DNA of 64,000 bases from Marinobacter daqiaonensis (GCF_900115285.1 NZ_FOYW01000001.1:1621859-1685858), one strand, 5' to 3'; positions 16,922 to 26,675 are shown, counted from the stretch's first letter. A program made the numbers and translations. Notes: generated by a model not told the origin, from the sequence alone.

Positions 16922-16961
16922 CAGGCGCCGACAGCCCCATCGCCGGGATGCCACCCCGGCC

Positions 16962-18392
16962 TCAACGCCGCCAGCCCAGCCAGCCCGGTATCCGGCTCAG
17001 CAGATACACCAGGAAAGCAGCCGCCAGCCCGGGCAGCAGCTTGAAGATGTCATCGTTAAAGGGCGACAGATGCCACGCCAGTACGGTGCCAAACCCTGTG
17101 AACATCATCGCGACCGCGGTTCCGGTGGAAAAGGGCAGCTTGAAAATCCGCAGCAACAACACCGAGCCAAGACTCGCGGCGAGGGCCGACCAGGCAATCA
17201 GAACCAGCCCGAAGACGCCTTCCGGGGCGTACAGCGCCACCAGTAACGCCAGGGTCGCGATGGAAATGGTGGCCACCTTGGAGGCAATGTAGGAGTCTTT
17301 CCAGCGCGGCTGCACATCCTGTGTGACGGAGCCGGAACAGACGATCACCTGGGAGTCCGCGGTAGACATGGTCGCGGCAAAGAGACCGGCGAGGGAGATG
17401 CCCACGAAAAACGCCGGCAGCATTTCCATGGTCATCAGGGGCAACGCCAACTCCGTGGGCTGGGTGACGCCTTCGGCGATCTGCATATTGGGCAGGTCGG
17501 GGAGGATTGCACGACTGTACAGCCCTACCCCCACCGAAGCCGCGAAAAACGGTACGAACCAGACGAAATACCAGACCCGTGCCCGCTTGATGGCCTCCAC
17601 TGATTCGATTGCCATGAAACGGACCATGATCTGGGGCTGCCCCATGGACCCGAAGCCCCCTGACATCATGCCCAGCAGGTAGAAAAGGATTCCGAACTCA
17701 AGATTATCGGGAAAAAGCGACATCAGGGCCGGATCCTGCTCCCGGAGATTGTCGAACAGAGCCGGCAGCCCGCCAATGGTCTGCCAGGACATGATCAGAA
17801 TCATCCCCATGGACCCGATCATCACCAGGCTCTGGGCCGCATCGGTCCAGATGGTCGCGCGGATGCCCCCGGCAAAGGAGTAGATGATGACAACGATCAT
17901 GGCGATAACGATACCGACCCACATGTCCCACCCGAACAAGGCGTGAAGCGCCAGGCTGCCGGCCTTGAACTGACCGGCGGAATAGACCCCTAGGAATATG
18001 AAGGTGATGACACCACCCAGGACAATCAGTACCCGGTCTTCCTTGCCGTTATGAGTGCCGACGAGAGTCGCAAGGGTCTTGGCCTTGATGCGCCCGGACT
18101 GCTCCCGCACCCTGGGATGGACGAACAGCCAGGCGGTCAGGTCCCCGAGGATCCAGCCGATGGCCATCCAGATAGACTCAAGCCCCACCCGGTAGGAAAA
18201 AGCGATCATGCCGATGAACATGAAACCGCTGTTGTTGGTGGCAACCGCCGAAAGGGCCGACAGCCAGGGTTTTACCTGGCGGCTGGCCACCAGATAGTCA
18301 CCAGTGGTGCGGCGCCTGCGAACAAATGAGAATGCGCCCGCCAGGGTAATCAGAATAAGCAGAATGCTGAATGACCATATCGCTGGCTCCAT
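16962..18392 (-). CDS. Sodium:solute symporter (SSS family)
   Basis: This 476-residue inner-membrane protein has about 13 hydrophobic helices and the SSS features near the N-terminus (TTGDYLVASRQVKPWLSALSA) and GGIRATIWTDAAQSLVM in the middle, as in PutP-type sodium/proline carriers. SLAGLFAATMSTADSQV near residue 340 contributes the sodium site. A ribosome site AAGGA lies about 7 bases before ATG 18392. The divergent neighbour at 18619 is another sodium-coupled amino acid carrier, so the two share a 226-base intergenic region. Substrate is undetermined; proline or a related solute is a guess. Confidence 0.9.
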   Translation of the reverse strand: MEPAIWSFSILLILITLAGAFSFVRRRRTTGDYLVASRQVKPWLSALSAVATNNSGFMFIGMIAFSYRVGLESIWMAIGWILGDLTAWLFVHPRVREQSGRIKAKTLATLVGTHNGKEDRVLIVLGGVITFIFLGVYSAGQFKAGSLALHALFGWDMWVGIVIAMIVVIIYSFAGGIRATIWTDAAQSLVMIGSMGMILIMSWQTIGGLPALFDNLREQDPALMSLFPDNLEFGILFYLLGMMSGGFGSMGQPQIMVRFMAIESVEAIKRARVWYFVWFVPFFAASVGVGLYSRAILPDLPNMQIAEGVTQPTELALPLMTMEMLPAFFVGISLAGLFAATMSTADSQVIVCSGSVTQDVQPRWKDSYIASKVATISIATLALLVALYAPEGVFGLVLIAWSALAASLGSVLLLRIFKLPFSTGTAVAMMFTGFGTVLAWHLSPFNDDIFKLLPGLAAAFLVYLLSRIPGWLGWRR

Positions 18393-18618
18393 AGGGAATC
18401 CTTGATTGTCGGTACGTTCGCTGTCTTATCTGTCCGCGCCGGCGCCTCAACGCAACCGGCCTTTATAATCAGGGAAATTCAATCATTTGCCGATGTGCCT
18501 GCCCCTAACTGTAGCAAGCCGGGCCGAAACTTTCCTGACGGCCTCCCCGCCTGTCAGCCAGCGACACGCTCTGAAGCTGCTAGAATCTAGCCAGAACAGT
18601 AGAGCCAGGAGCGTATTT

Positions 18619-19983
18619 TTGGACCAGCTGGAGTCATGGCTTCGAAAGACATCGGATTTTCTCTGGGGCGCGCCCCTGATCTTTATCATCGTGGGTGGGG
18701 GTCTGTTCTTTGTGGTTTACTCCCGGGCCCTCCCCTACCGCTATTTCGGCCACGCCATCAACATTCTGCGGGGCAAATACGACCGTGACGACGACCCCGG
18801 CGATATCACCCATTTCCAGGCCCTGTCGGCCGCCCTGTCGGGCACGCTGGGCCTTGGCAACATTGCCGGCGTGGCATTCGCCGTCAGTTACGCCGGTCCC
18901 AGCGCGCTACTGTGGATGTGGATAACCGCGCTGCTCGGCGTGGCCACCAAGTTTTTCACCTGCACGCTCTCGATCATGTACCGCGGCCAGGACAGTCGCG
19001 GCAATGTCCAGGGCGGCCCCATGTATGTCATCCGGGAAGGTCTGGGCGGCCGATGGATGCCCCTGGCGGTTTTCTTCTGTCTGGCGGGGCTGATTGGTAC
19101 CCTGCCCGTATTCCAGATCAACCAGCTTACCGAGACTATGCGCGAGTCCGTCCTGCTCCCCTTTGATGTTATTTCGGGGGATCAGGTGGCGACCTTCAAC
19201 CTCTGGTTCGGACTCGCCATCGCCGCTCTGGTGGGCCTCGTCATTTTTGGCGGGGTGCGGCGGGTGGGGTATTCCGCCGCCAGGCTGGTGCCGTCCATGG
19301 TTGTGCTTTACCTGTTCTTCGTGGTGGTCATTATCGCCATCAATATCGAACAGGTGCCGGCAGCCCTGGCCTCCATTTTCACCCATGCCTTTGAGAGTGA
19401 CCTGTCCGCCGTGGCTGCCGGTGGCCTGATGGGCGTGGTGATAACCGGGGTCCGCCAGGGGGCATTTTCCAACGAAGCCGGTGTGGGCACGGAAGTGATG
19501 GCCCATGGTGCCGCCCGCACGGATGAGCCGGTGCGGGAAGGCCTGGTGGCGATGATGGGGCCGGTGATCGATACGCTGGTGGTCTGCACCCTCACCGCCC
19601 TGGTACTGATCACCACCGGCGCCTGGAAAGCCGGCACCGATGTGGCCGGCGCCGCGCTGACCGCCAGGGCGTTTGAACAGTCCCTCGGTCCAATCGGGCC
19701 CTGGATCATCATGCTGCTGGTGACCGTGTTCAGCATGAGCACCATGTTCACCTTCTGGTACTACGGCGCCAAATGCCTGGGCTTCCTGATCGGTGCCGAG
19801 CGCCAGCACTGGTACAAGTATGTCTATGTCGCCCTCATTGTCCTGGGCGCGGTGATCTCCCTTCAGGCCGTCATTTTCCTGATCACCATCGGCTATGCCC
19901 TGATGGCGATTCCCACCATGATTGCCAGTTTGATACTGGCGCCAAAGGTGATGGAGGCGGCTCGGGAGTATCTCAAACCCTGA
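18619..19983 (+). CDS. Alanine/glycine:cation symporter (AGCS family)
   Basis: This 454-residue sodium-coupled carrier imports alanine or glycine. The frame is open from 18487, but TTG at 18619 has AGGAG 7 bases upstream and gives the typical N-terminus DQLESWLRKTSDFLWG. Family motifs are LSAALSGTLGLGNIAGVA near residue 80 and SNEAGVGTEVMAHGAA near 280. About 10-11 membrane helices are visible. It is followed at 129 bases by the P-type ATPase in the same direction, but the spacing and a new ribosome site suggest separate transcripts. Confidence 0.93.
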   Translation: MDQLESWLRKTSDFLWGAPLIFIIVGGGLFFVVYSRALPYRYFGHAINILRGKYDRDDDPGDITHFQALSAALSGTLGLGNIAGVAFAVSYAGPSALLWMWITALLGVATKFFTCTLSIMYRGQDSRGNVQGGPMYVIREGLGGRWMPLAVFFCLAGLIGTLPVFQINQLTETMRESVLLPFDVISGDQVATFNLWFGLAIAALVGLVIFGGVRRVGYSAARLVPSMVVLYLFFVVVIIAINIEQVPAALASIFTHAFESDLSAVAAGGLMGVVITGVRQGAFSNEAGVGTEVMAHGAARTDEPVREGLVAMMGPVIDTLVVCTLTALVLITTGAWKAGTDVAGAALTARAFEQSLGPIGPWIIMLLVTVFSMSTMFTFWYYGAKCLGFLIGAERQHWYKYVYVALIVLGAVISLQAVIFLITIGYALMAIPTMIASLILAPKVMEAAREYLKP

Positions 19984-20111
19984 GGCCGTGGCGGAACCCG
20001 CCCTCACGACAGAAAGGCGCGTCACCACCTGATACCAACACCCCGCCCACGTTGCACTTCGGGAGACCACTTCTAGACTGTCAGCACTGGCAATGGGGGA
20101 GGACGGATAAC

Positions 20112-22877
20112 ATGGCTGAGGCCTCTACAGAGCAGCGTACATCCTGGCATGCGCTTCCCACGGATGAGGTCCTTGACCATCTTGACAGTTCGTCCGACGG
20201 ACTGGAGGACGCCACTGCGAAGGAACGTCTCAGGGAAACCGGACCCAACCGACTGGAAGACTCCGGCGGACGGCCCTGGTGGCGCCGGCTTCTGGACCAG
20301 TTCAACAACATCCTGATCATCATCCTCCTGATCGCCGGCATCACCGCGGGCATACTGGGGCAATGGGTCGACGCCGCCGCTATTTTCGCGGTCGTCCTGA
20401 TCAACGCCGCCATCGGTTTCATCCAGGAGGGCAAGGCCGAGAAAGCCCTTCAGAGCATCCGCAGCATGCTGTCGCCTGAAGCCACCGTTCGCCGTGGCGG
20501 AAACCGGAAAACCATACCCGCCGAAGAGCTGGTCCCCGGCGACGTTGTCCTCCTTGAAAGTGGGGACGGCGTACCGGCGGACCTGCGTCTCCTGTCCGCC
20601 AGGCGCTGTCGTATGGAAGAAGCGGCACTGACCGGGGAGTCCGAGCCTGTCGGCAAGCAGACCGACGCCCAGCCGGAGGACGCTGACCTAGCTGACAGGA
20701 GCAGCATGGCCTACGCCAGCACCCTTTGCGTGCATGGCACCTGTGAGGGTGTGGTGGTGGCAACCGCCATGGACACCGAGATTGGCCATATTTCCAGGCT
20801 GATAGAAAGCGTCGACACCACCCAGACCCCCCTGCAGCAACAGCTGGACCAGTTCGCCAAGGTGCTCGCCGGCGGCATCCTTGCGTTGGCGGCGGCCATG
20901 GGCGCCTTCGGCGTACTCGTCCACGAGCGGGGAATCCAGGACATGTTCATGGCCGGGGTTGGCCTTGCCGTGGCCGCCATCCCCCAGGGACTGCCGGCCA
21001 TCGTCACCATCACCCTCGCCCTGGGGGTCCAGGCCATGGCCCGTCGGAATGCCATCATTCGCCAGCTCCCGGCGGTCGAAACCCTGGGTTCCGTATCCAC
21101 CATATTCACTGACAAAACCGGCACCCTTACCCGCAACGAGATGACGGTCAATGCCATCGCCATGGCCGACAACGACTTCCATGTCAGCGGAGTGGGCTTC
21201 ACACCCGAAGGCCGCTTTTCCCGCGGACGAAACGCCGACGAGGATGGCACCCCCGTCGAACCGGAAAATGAGGATCTTCTTGGCCGCCTCCTGACCGCCG
21301 GCGTGCTCTGTAACGACGCCGCCCTGCGCCAGCAGGATGATACCTGGACCATCGATGGTGACCCGACCGAAGGCGCGTTGCTGGTGGTCGCCGCCAAAGC
21401 CGGACTGGCACCGGACGATGTCCGCCAGGAGTACTGCCGGGTGGACGACATTCCTTTCGAGTCCGAGCGTAAGTACATGGCAACGCTGGACGAGCCGGTG
21501 GATGGCGGTGACCCGGTCATTCACGTCAAGGGCGCGCCCGATGTCCTGCTGGACATGTGCGACCGGGCCGTAGGCGGGGACAACAATGGCGAGCTCGACC
21601 GGGACCGCTGGCATGAGCGAATCGAAGACCTGTCTTCCGGCGGTCTCAGGGTGCTGGCCCTGGCCAGCAAGCCGGCAGACACAGCCGATACGCTGGAAGA
21701 AGCGGATGTCGAGAGTGGATTGACCCTGCTGGGGCTGGTCGGGATCATGGACCCGCCCCGGGACTCGGCGGTCTCCTCCGTTCGGGAATGCCAGGACGCC
21801 GGTATCCGGGTCAAGATGGTGACCGGTGACCATGCTCTCACCGCCCAGGCCGTGGCCACAGAAATCGGTATCGCCGGAACCGGCGGCACTCTTACCGGCC
21901 ACGACATCGAAGAGGCCTCCGACGAGGAGCTTCGCGACAGGGTGCTGGACATCAATGTGTTCGCCCGGGCGGCCCCGGAGCATAAGCTGCGCCTGGTTGA
22001 AGCCATCCAGGACCACAAGCAGGTCTGCGCCATGACCGGCGACGGCGTTAACGATGCGCCCGCCCTCAAGCGAGCCGATATCGGCGTTGCCATGGGCGTC
22101 CAGGGCAGCGAGGCATCCAAGGAAGCGGCGGAGATGGTGCTGGCGGACGACAACTTTTCCACCATCGTGGCGGCTGTCAGGGAGGGCCGCCGGGTGTATG
22201 CCAATATCCGCAAGACGATTACCTTCCTGCTGCCCACCAACGGCGCGGAAAGTCTCGCCATCATGATCGCCATCCTTGCAGGCACCCTGCTGCCCATCAC
22301 GCCGGTGCAGATACTCTGGGTCAATATGGTCACGGCGGTAACCCTGGGCCTGGCCCTGGCCTTTGAACCAGCCGAGCCCGACATCATGCAGCAGCCACCG
22401 AGGGACCCGAAGGAACCCATCCTGAGCCTGTTCCTGCTGTGGCGTGTGCTGTTCGTGTCGGTCCTGCTGGTGGCACCGGTCTATGGGCTGTTCCTCTGGC
22501 TGCAGCAGTGGCAGGGCGCGTCCGTGGAACTGGCACGAACGGCGGCGGTGAACATGCTGGTGATCGGGGAAGTGGTCTACCTGCTCAACACCCGCCGCCC
22601 CCTCGCCAGCGCGCTGTCCTGGAACGGCCTGTTCGGTAGCCGGAGGGTGTGGCTGGCCATTGGCCTTGTTCTGCTGATCCAGCTGCTGTGGACCTATACG
22701 GGGCCCATGCAATGGCTGTTCGCCAGTGATGCCCTGAGCCTGGCCCATTGGGGGCTGATCTGGCTGGCCGGCGGCATCATTTTCCTGATGGTTGAGATCG
22801 AGAAGGCGATCTTGCGAGCCATGAAGACCTCAAAATCGGAGTCCGTCACCTCAGCCGCTGCCAGGAGAGCTGATTGA
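20112..22877 (+). CDS. P2-type cation-transporting ATPase with altered ion-site residues
   Basis: This 921-residue membrane pump starts at ATG 20112 (GGGGGAGG upstream); the open frame extends back to 19773 without support. It has the N-terminal cation-ATPase domain, TGES actuator motif, phosphorylation site DKTGTLT (D334), KGAP nucleotide-binding motif and TGDGVNDAPALK hinge, and about 10 membrane helices. In helix 4 the usual PEGLP is PQGLP (Q292), and in helix 6 WVNMVTA has Ala742 where SERCA has the calcium ligand Asp800. Calcium transport is therefore doubtful; sodium, potassium or proton transport is possible. Catalytic motifs are intact, so it should hydrolyse ATP. Confidence 0.93.
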   Translation: MAEASTEQRTSWHALPTDEVLDHLDSSSDGLEDATAKERLRETGPNRLEDSGGRPWWRRLLDQFNNILIIILLIAGITAGILGQWVDAAAIFAVVLINAAIGFIQEGKAEKALQSIRSMLSPEATVRRGGNRKTIPAEELVPGDVVLLESGDGVPADLRLLSARRCRMEEAALTGESEPVGKQTDAQPEDADLADRSSMAYASTLCVHGTCEGVVVATAMDTEIGHISRLIESVDTTQTPLQQQLDQFAKVLAGGILALAAAMGAFGVLVHERGIQDMFMAGVGLAVAAIPQGLPAIVTITLALGVQAMARRNAIIRQLPAVETLGSVSTIFTDKTGTLTRNEMTVNAIAMADNDFHVSGVGFTPEGRFSRGRNADEDGTPVEPENEDLLGRLLTAGVLCNDAALRQQDDTWTIDGDPTEGALLVVAAKAGLAPDDVRQEYCRVDDIPFESERKYMATLDEPVDGGDPVIHVKGAPDVLLDMCDRAVGGDNNGELDRDRWHERIEDLSSGGLRVLALASKPADTADTLEEADVESGLTLLGLVGIMDPPRDSAVSSVRECQDAGIRVKMVTGDHALTAQAVATEIGIAGTGGTLTGHDIEEASDEELRDRVLDINVFARAAPEHKLRLVEAIQDHKQVCAMTGDGVNDAPALKRADIGVAMGVQGSEASKEAAEMVLADDNFSTIVAAVREGRRVYANIRKTITFLLPTNGAESLAIMIAILAGTLLPITPVQILWVNMVTAVTLGLALAFEPAEPDIMQQPPRDPKEPILSLFLLWRVLFVSVLLVAPVYGLFLWLQQWQGASVELARTAAVNMLVIGEVVYLLNTRRPLASALSWNGLFGSRRVWLAIGLVLLIQLLWTYTGPMQWLFASDALSLAHWGLIWLAGGIIFLMVEIEKAILRAMKTSKSESVTSAAARRAD

Positions 22878-22890
22878 GCCGACGGCCGGT

Positions 22891-24468
22891 TCAGCGGTCG
22901 GACCAGGGCCGCAGCCGGAACCGGCCGTCTGCACCGGCACGTGTCAGATGGCGTTCCGAACGCAGTCCCAGGTAAAGGCTGAAGCAGATGGCGATCAATA
23001 GCATGGACATGAAGAAGCCCAGGGAAATGGATGCGTTCTGGATGGCCTTCAGGCCCCCGACAATGAGCAGCGTCGCCGCAACAGAACCTTCGGAGACAGC
23101 CCAGAAAATCCGCTGGATCCGGGACGGATTGGGATGACCGCCCGAGGTGACCATATCATCCACCAGGGATCCCGAGTCCGATGAAGTAATAAAGAAGATG
23201 ACCACCACCAGGGTGGCCCACATCATCGTAAGCCGCGCCAGTGGCAGTTCCTGCAACAGCGCATGGAGGGACACCGAGACGTTCTCCTGTACGGTTCTGG
23301 CCAGCCCGCTTTCTCCGAAGAGCTCGATGTTCAGGGCGGTGCCACCAAATACCGCCATCCAGGCAAAGGTTACCAGAGTGGGCACCAGCATCACCGAGAC
23401 AACGAATTCCCGGATGGTCCGCCCCCGGGAAACCCTCGCCACGAATATGCCCACAAACGGCGACCAGGAGATCCACCAGCCCCAGTAGAACAGGGTCCAG
23501 CTCGCCTGCCAGTCACTATCCCGGGAAAAGTCCACAAACAGACTCATCTTGGGCAGGTTCTGCAGATAGACCCCCAGCGAGCCCACCAGCACCTCCATGA
23601 TGTAGACGGTCGGTCCGGCCACCAGGACAAAAAGCATCAGTATGAAGGCCAGTGAGATGTTCAGCATGCTCAGCCTGCGGATACCGGCCTTGATTCCTGC
23701 CACCACCGAAATCGTGGCCACCAGGGTGATTGCGGCGATGATCGCCACCTGGATCGAGACGTCCTGAGGCACGTCCATAAACTGGGCGATACCGCTATTG
23801 ATCTGCATGGCGCCAAGGCCCAGGGAGGTGGACACCCCAAGCAGCGTTCCAACCGTACAGAGGATGTCCACGCCGTGGCCAATGGGGCCGTGTATGCGTT
23901 TACCGATCAGAGGGTGAAGAATCGACCTGGGAGCCAGGGGCAGCTCATGCCGGAAATGAAAGTACGCAATCGCCACCCCGAACAGGATGTAGATCGCCCA
24001 TGGATGCAGCCCCCAGTGGAAGAAGGTGTACTGCATCGCCTCCCGGGCGGCGTGAGGAGTGTTCGCGTCGGCGAACAGCGGGTTGCCGTAATGGTAGAGG
24101 GGCTCCGCCACCCCCCAGAACACCAGCCCCGTTCCCATGCCCGCACTGAACAACATGGCGAACCAGGAGGCGTAACCGAATCGTGGGCGGGCATCAGGGG
24201 GCCCGAGCCGGATACTGCCGTAGGGACTCACCAGCAGCCACAGGGCGAACACCACGAAGGCGGTTACGGCAAGCGAGTAATACCAGCCGAAGTGGATGGT
24301 GATCCAGCTTTGCAGCCCGGTAAAGGTCCGTGTAGCCGTCTCGGTAAAGACACCACCAAAGACACAGAAGGCGATGACGCACAGTGCCGATCCGAAAAAG
24401 ACCGGGGGCGACATCCTGCTGGTCAGTTTGCGCCACCCCTGAGATAACCATCCAGACAAAGGCTTCAT
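22891..24468 (-). CDS. BCCT-family betaine/choline/carnitine transporter
   Basis: This 525-residue carrier has 12 membrane helices. The family signature in helix 3 is GMGTGLVFWGVAEP (near residue 110), and the helix 8 signature is YWGWWISWSPFVGIFVARVSRGRTIREF (shown in part). The Gly-Met-Gly motif is that of sodium-coupled betaine carriers. It takes up a quaternary ammonium osmolyte. It is convergent with the ATPase gene 13 bases away. The C-terminal tail is short, unlike osmosensing BetP, so osmotic regulation by the tail is unlikely. Confidence 0.93.
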   Translation of the reverse strand: MKPLSGWLSQGWRKLTSRMSPPVFFGSALCVIAFCVFGGVFTETATRTFTGLQSWITIHFGWYYSLAVTAFVVFALWLLVSPYGSIRLGPPDARPRFGYASWFAMLFSAGMGTGLVFWGVAEPLYHYGNPLFADANTPHAAREAMQYTFFHWGLHPWAIYILFGVAIAYFHFRHELPLAPRSILHPLIGKRIHGPIGHGVDILCTVGTLLGVSTSLGLGAMQINSGIAQFMDVPQDVSIQVAIIAAITLVATISVVAGIKAGIRRLSMLNISLAFILMLFVLVAGPTVYIMEVLVGSLGVYLQNLPKMSLFVDFSRDSDWQASWTLFYWGWWISWSPFVGIFVARVSRGRTIREFVVSVMLVPTLVTFAWMAVFGGTALNIELFGESGLARTVQENVSVSLHALLQELPLARLTMMWATLVVVIFFITSSDSGSLVDDMVTSGGHPNPSRIQRIFWAVSEGSVAATLLIVGGLKAIQNASISLGFFMSMLLIAICFSLYLGLRSERHLTRAGADGRFRLRPWSDR

Positions 24469-24576
24469 GTCTACCAGCGTAGTAGCCGAGGGCCGAATGA
24501 AACAGCGTCCGATTCCACTAAAGGACGCGAAGACCCCAGATCCGGCTCATCATGTCGGGTCCGATAAGGCAGGCGG

Positions 24577-25236
24577 TTATTCATCCTCACGGACGGACTG
24601 GTCGGACTCCTCCGACTCCGTGCTGCCCCCGCGCTGCGGATGGAGCTCTCCCTCCAGCCAGCGACGGACCTCGTGGCGGTCCCGTCGGCGGGTCAACTGC
24701 TCACTGTGAATGTTGCGCGGGAAAATCCTGGTTTCCCCTTCATGCTGCAGAAGAAAGCGCCGCCTTACCCCCACCGGATAGCGGCTGGGCCCGTGTATCA
24801 CGGCGGCACGAAGCACAATGTCGGTAATGTCCTCGAACAGGTAGTCGGTCTCCTCTTCCTCTTCATCCTCGCTGCGCCGCCCGAGAATGATATTGCGAAA
24901 GGAGCCCAGCACCAGGTAGCCGCCAGGTTCAAGGGGCCCCTGGCGCAATACCTGATGGATGTTCTGGTCGTCCGGCCCCAGGCGCCGGTAATCGGTGACG
25001 GTCAGTATCCGTTGCTCGCCGTCCCTCGAGAAAACCACCACCTGGACACACTGGACATGCACGGTCTCCTTGCTCATGTTCACCAGCAGGCAGAGGGCGT
25101 CCGGATTCTCATTCTGGGCGTGATGGATGACGAGGTAGGGCCGGCTGTTGCGCTTGTACTGAAAAAAAAAGACCTGGAAATAGATAACCCAGACAAGTGC
25201 CATGATGGCCGTGCTGATTGCTCCCAGGTACTCCAT
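24577..25236 (-). CDS. Membrane-anchored hypothetical protein
   Basis: This 219-residue protein has one N-terminal membrane helix (residues 4-26, ISTAIMALVWVIYFQVFFF) and a cytoplasmic domain with beta-rich segments and a highly acidic linker (SEDEEEEETDY near 123). The C-terminal tail is charged and probably disordered. A strong GGAGGGGG ribosome site supports the start. I recognise no family. It stands alone between divergent or unrelated genes. Confidence 0.75.
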   Translation of the reverse strand: MEYLGAISTAIMALVWVIYFQVFFFQYKRNSRPYLVIHHAQNENPDALCLLVNMSKETVHVQCVQVVVFSRDGEQRILTVTDYRRLGPDDQNIHQVLRQGPLEPGGYLVLGSFRNIILGRRSEDEEEEETDYLFEDITDIVLRAAVIHGPSRYPVGVRRRFLLQHEGETRIFPRNIHSEQLTRRRDRHEVRRWLEGELHPQRGGSTESEESDQSVREDE

Positions 25237-25600
25237 GCCCCCTCCACCTTGGTCTGAATGCAGACAAGTCTAGCCTGCCCCGGACCAGGGTAAAGGAGAA
25301 ATCCTCCCGAAGACGAATGGTCGACCACATAGCGGTCTTTTCACGGCCAAGGTGGCTTTAAACCGGTTCGACGCCTGCGGGCCGCCATCGATCGGGTTCG
25401 ACAAATCCTCCCTGATTCATGCATTATTCCAGCACACTACCGCCGACGCTTATAGCGTGATTTTTTTACACAGATCATACAAGCCGTCTTCGATGCCTCC
25501 CTGCTAACGAACTGACTTTCAGGAGTTTTTATCAGTGGAGCAACCGGGACCGGCAAACAGGCTGCCGAGATTTTCATTGAATATCTTCACGGACACACCC
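25237..25600. other. Intergenic region, small hairpin with T run
   Basis: No gene is visible here. A small hairpin ACGCT-TAT-AGCGT followed by GA and seven T is at 25446-25467 and could be a weak terminator on the plus strand. An AGGAG ribosome site at 25522-25526 precedes GTG 25535, an alternative start of the downstream lipoprotein gene. Confidence 0.4.
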
Positions 25601-26482
25601 ATGACACCGAAATCGCTTTTCCTCTCCCTCCTTGCCCTGACAGCGCTGACACTCACCGGCTGCAGCGATCCGGAAACGCCGCAGGAGGTCACCAGGGCCT
25701 TCTGGGACGCTGTTATCGAGGGCGATGCGGAAACCGCCGCCGAACTCTCCACCCTGGTGGAGGAGTCCGGATTCGATGCCTATTCACTGAACTGGGAGGG
25801 AGCCAGCGTGTCCTGGGGGCGGGTAACCGTGGACGCCGGACAGGCCCGGATCGCCACCGAAATCAACGGCCTGAAGGCTCTGGACGGTTCCGCCCTGGAG
25901 ACCACGACCCATGTCATACAGATAAACGATCAGTGGCTGGTGGATTATCACCGCACCGGGGATGAAATCGCATCAGATGCAAGCATCGGACGCCTCATGG
26001 GTCAGTTCCGTGACTTCGGCGAAAAACTCCGCTCCCGGTTTGCCGACGAATCGGACCGCGCCGCCCGGGAACTGAATCGGCTTGCCGATGACCTGGCGGC
26101 TCTCTCGGACCAGGCGGAGAAGGAGATGTCGGGGCTGATACGGCAGTACGGGGAAGATCTGGAAGCGAAGATGGAAGAGCTGTCCCGCTCCCTGGACGAG
26201 GCCCTGGAACAGAACCGTGACGCCAGCCCCGAAGACCGGAAAAAACTTGAGGAAGCCAGGAAGGAACTGGAACGCCAGCAGGAACGGCTGGATGAGTCCG
26301 AGGCGGATTCGGTGGCGGGTGTGAGTCAGCAACTGGCCCGTATCCAGCAGCAGCTGTCGGAACTCTCCGGCCAGACGTTCGAAGCCTTTCAGCAGGAATG
26401 GCAGCGCTGGTCGGAGAATCTGAGCCGGGACCTTGAACAGCTGAACAGGGAGTCCCGCAAACATCATCCGGACAGCATATGA
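25601..26482 (+). CDS. Lipoprotein with DUF4878-like domain and long coiled coil
   Basis: From ATG 25601 this is a 293-residue lipoprotein with signal MTPKSLFLSLLALTALTLTGC and lipobox LTGC. An upstream in-frame GTG at 25535 has a better ribosome site (AGGAG, 9 bases) but would add a 22-residue non-signal extension, so I prefer 25601. The region after the lipobox (PETPQEVTRAFWDAVIEGDAETAAEL) resembles DUF4878/NTF2-like lipoproteins. From residue about 140 to the end it is almost entirely charged helix with heptads, a long coiled coil. Function unknown; cell-envelope location inferred. Confidence 0.8.
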   Translation: MTPKSLFLSLLALTALTLTGCSDPETPQEVTRAFWDAVIEGDAETAAELSTLVEESGFDAYSLNWEGASVSWGRVTVDAGQARIATEINGLKALDGSALETTTHVIQINDQWLVDYHRTGDEIASDASIGRLMGQFRDFGEKLRSRFADESDRAARELNRLADDLAALSDQAEKEMSGLIRQYGEDLEAKMEELSRSLDEALEQNRDASPEDRKKLEEARKELERQQERLDESEADSVAGVSQQLARIQQQLSELSGQTFEAFQQEWQRWSENLSRDLEQLNRESRKHHPDSI

Positions 26483-26510
26483 GAGGGCAGGAAGATCAGG
26501 GGACTTTCGT

Positions 26511-26528
26511 AAAACCGCCTCAGGCGGC
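26511..26528 (-). terminator. Terminator hairpin overlapping the arfA stop codon
   Basis: On the minus strand the 5-bp stem CCGCC/GGCGG has a 3-base loop TGA and is followed by TTTT. The loop is exactly the stop codon of arfA (26522-26520). RNA polymerase ending in the T run leaves an mRNA whose stop codon lies in or beside the hairpin. Any shortening of the 3' end gives non-stop mRNA. Confidence 0.75.
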
Positions 26529-26675
26529 CTTGCGGAAATCCTCTGACCTTGCCTGGCCGTCGCGGCTGCGCTTGTACTTCGTCCTGTCCTCGACAATTCG
26601 CATCTGGTACTTGGGTGTTCTAAGGTCCCGCTGCACCGCGCTGTGATTCGTGGGCTTCGCCCGCTTTTTCGCCAT
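26520..26675 (-). CDS. arfA: Alternative ribosome-rescue factor A, ArfA-like
   Basis: This 51-residue basic protein starts at ATG 26675 with GGGAGG 4 bases upstream; a 10-residue upstream extension in the same frame is not supported. The segment AVQRDLRTPKYQMRIVEDRTKYKR aligns with the ArfA core (D-x-L-F-R-x-R-V-x-K-x-K-G-K-G-S-Y in E. coli; here the middle is shorter). ArfA rescues ribosomes stalled on non-stop mRNA by recruiting RF2, and its own mRNA is made non-stop so that tmRNA suppresses it (established knowledge). The hairpin with the stop codon in its loop fits that control exactly. Assignment rests on the core, size and this gene structure. Confidence 0.72.
   Translation of the reverse strand: MAKKRAKPTNHSAVQRDLRTPKYQMRIVEDRTKYKRSRDGQARSEDFRKAA

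Noticed and set aside
16568..16954. Minus-strand frame with faint acylphosphatase-like pattern
   Set aside because: The plus strand here carries clear AmrS homology, so this frame is its antisense shadow.
20688..22748. 686-residue minus-strand frame
   Set aside because: It is antisense to the P-type ATPase; composition rich in Gly, His and Gln is typical of GC-rich shadows.
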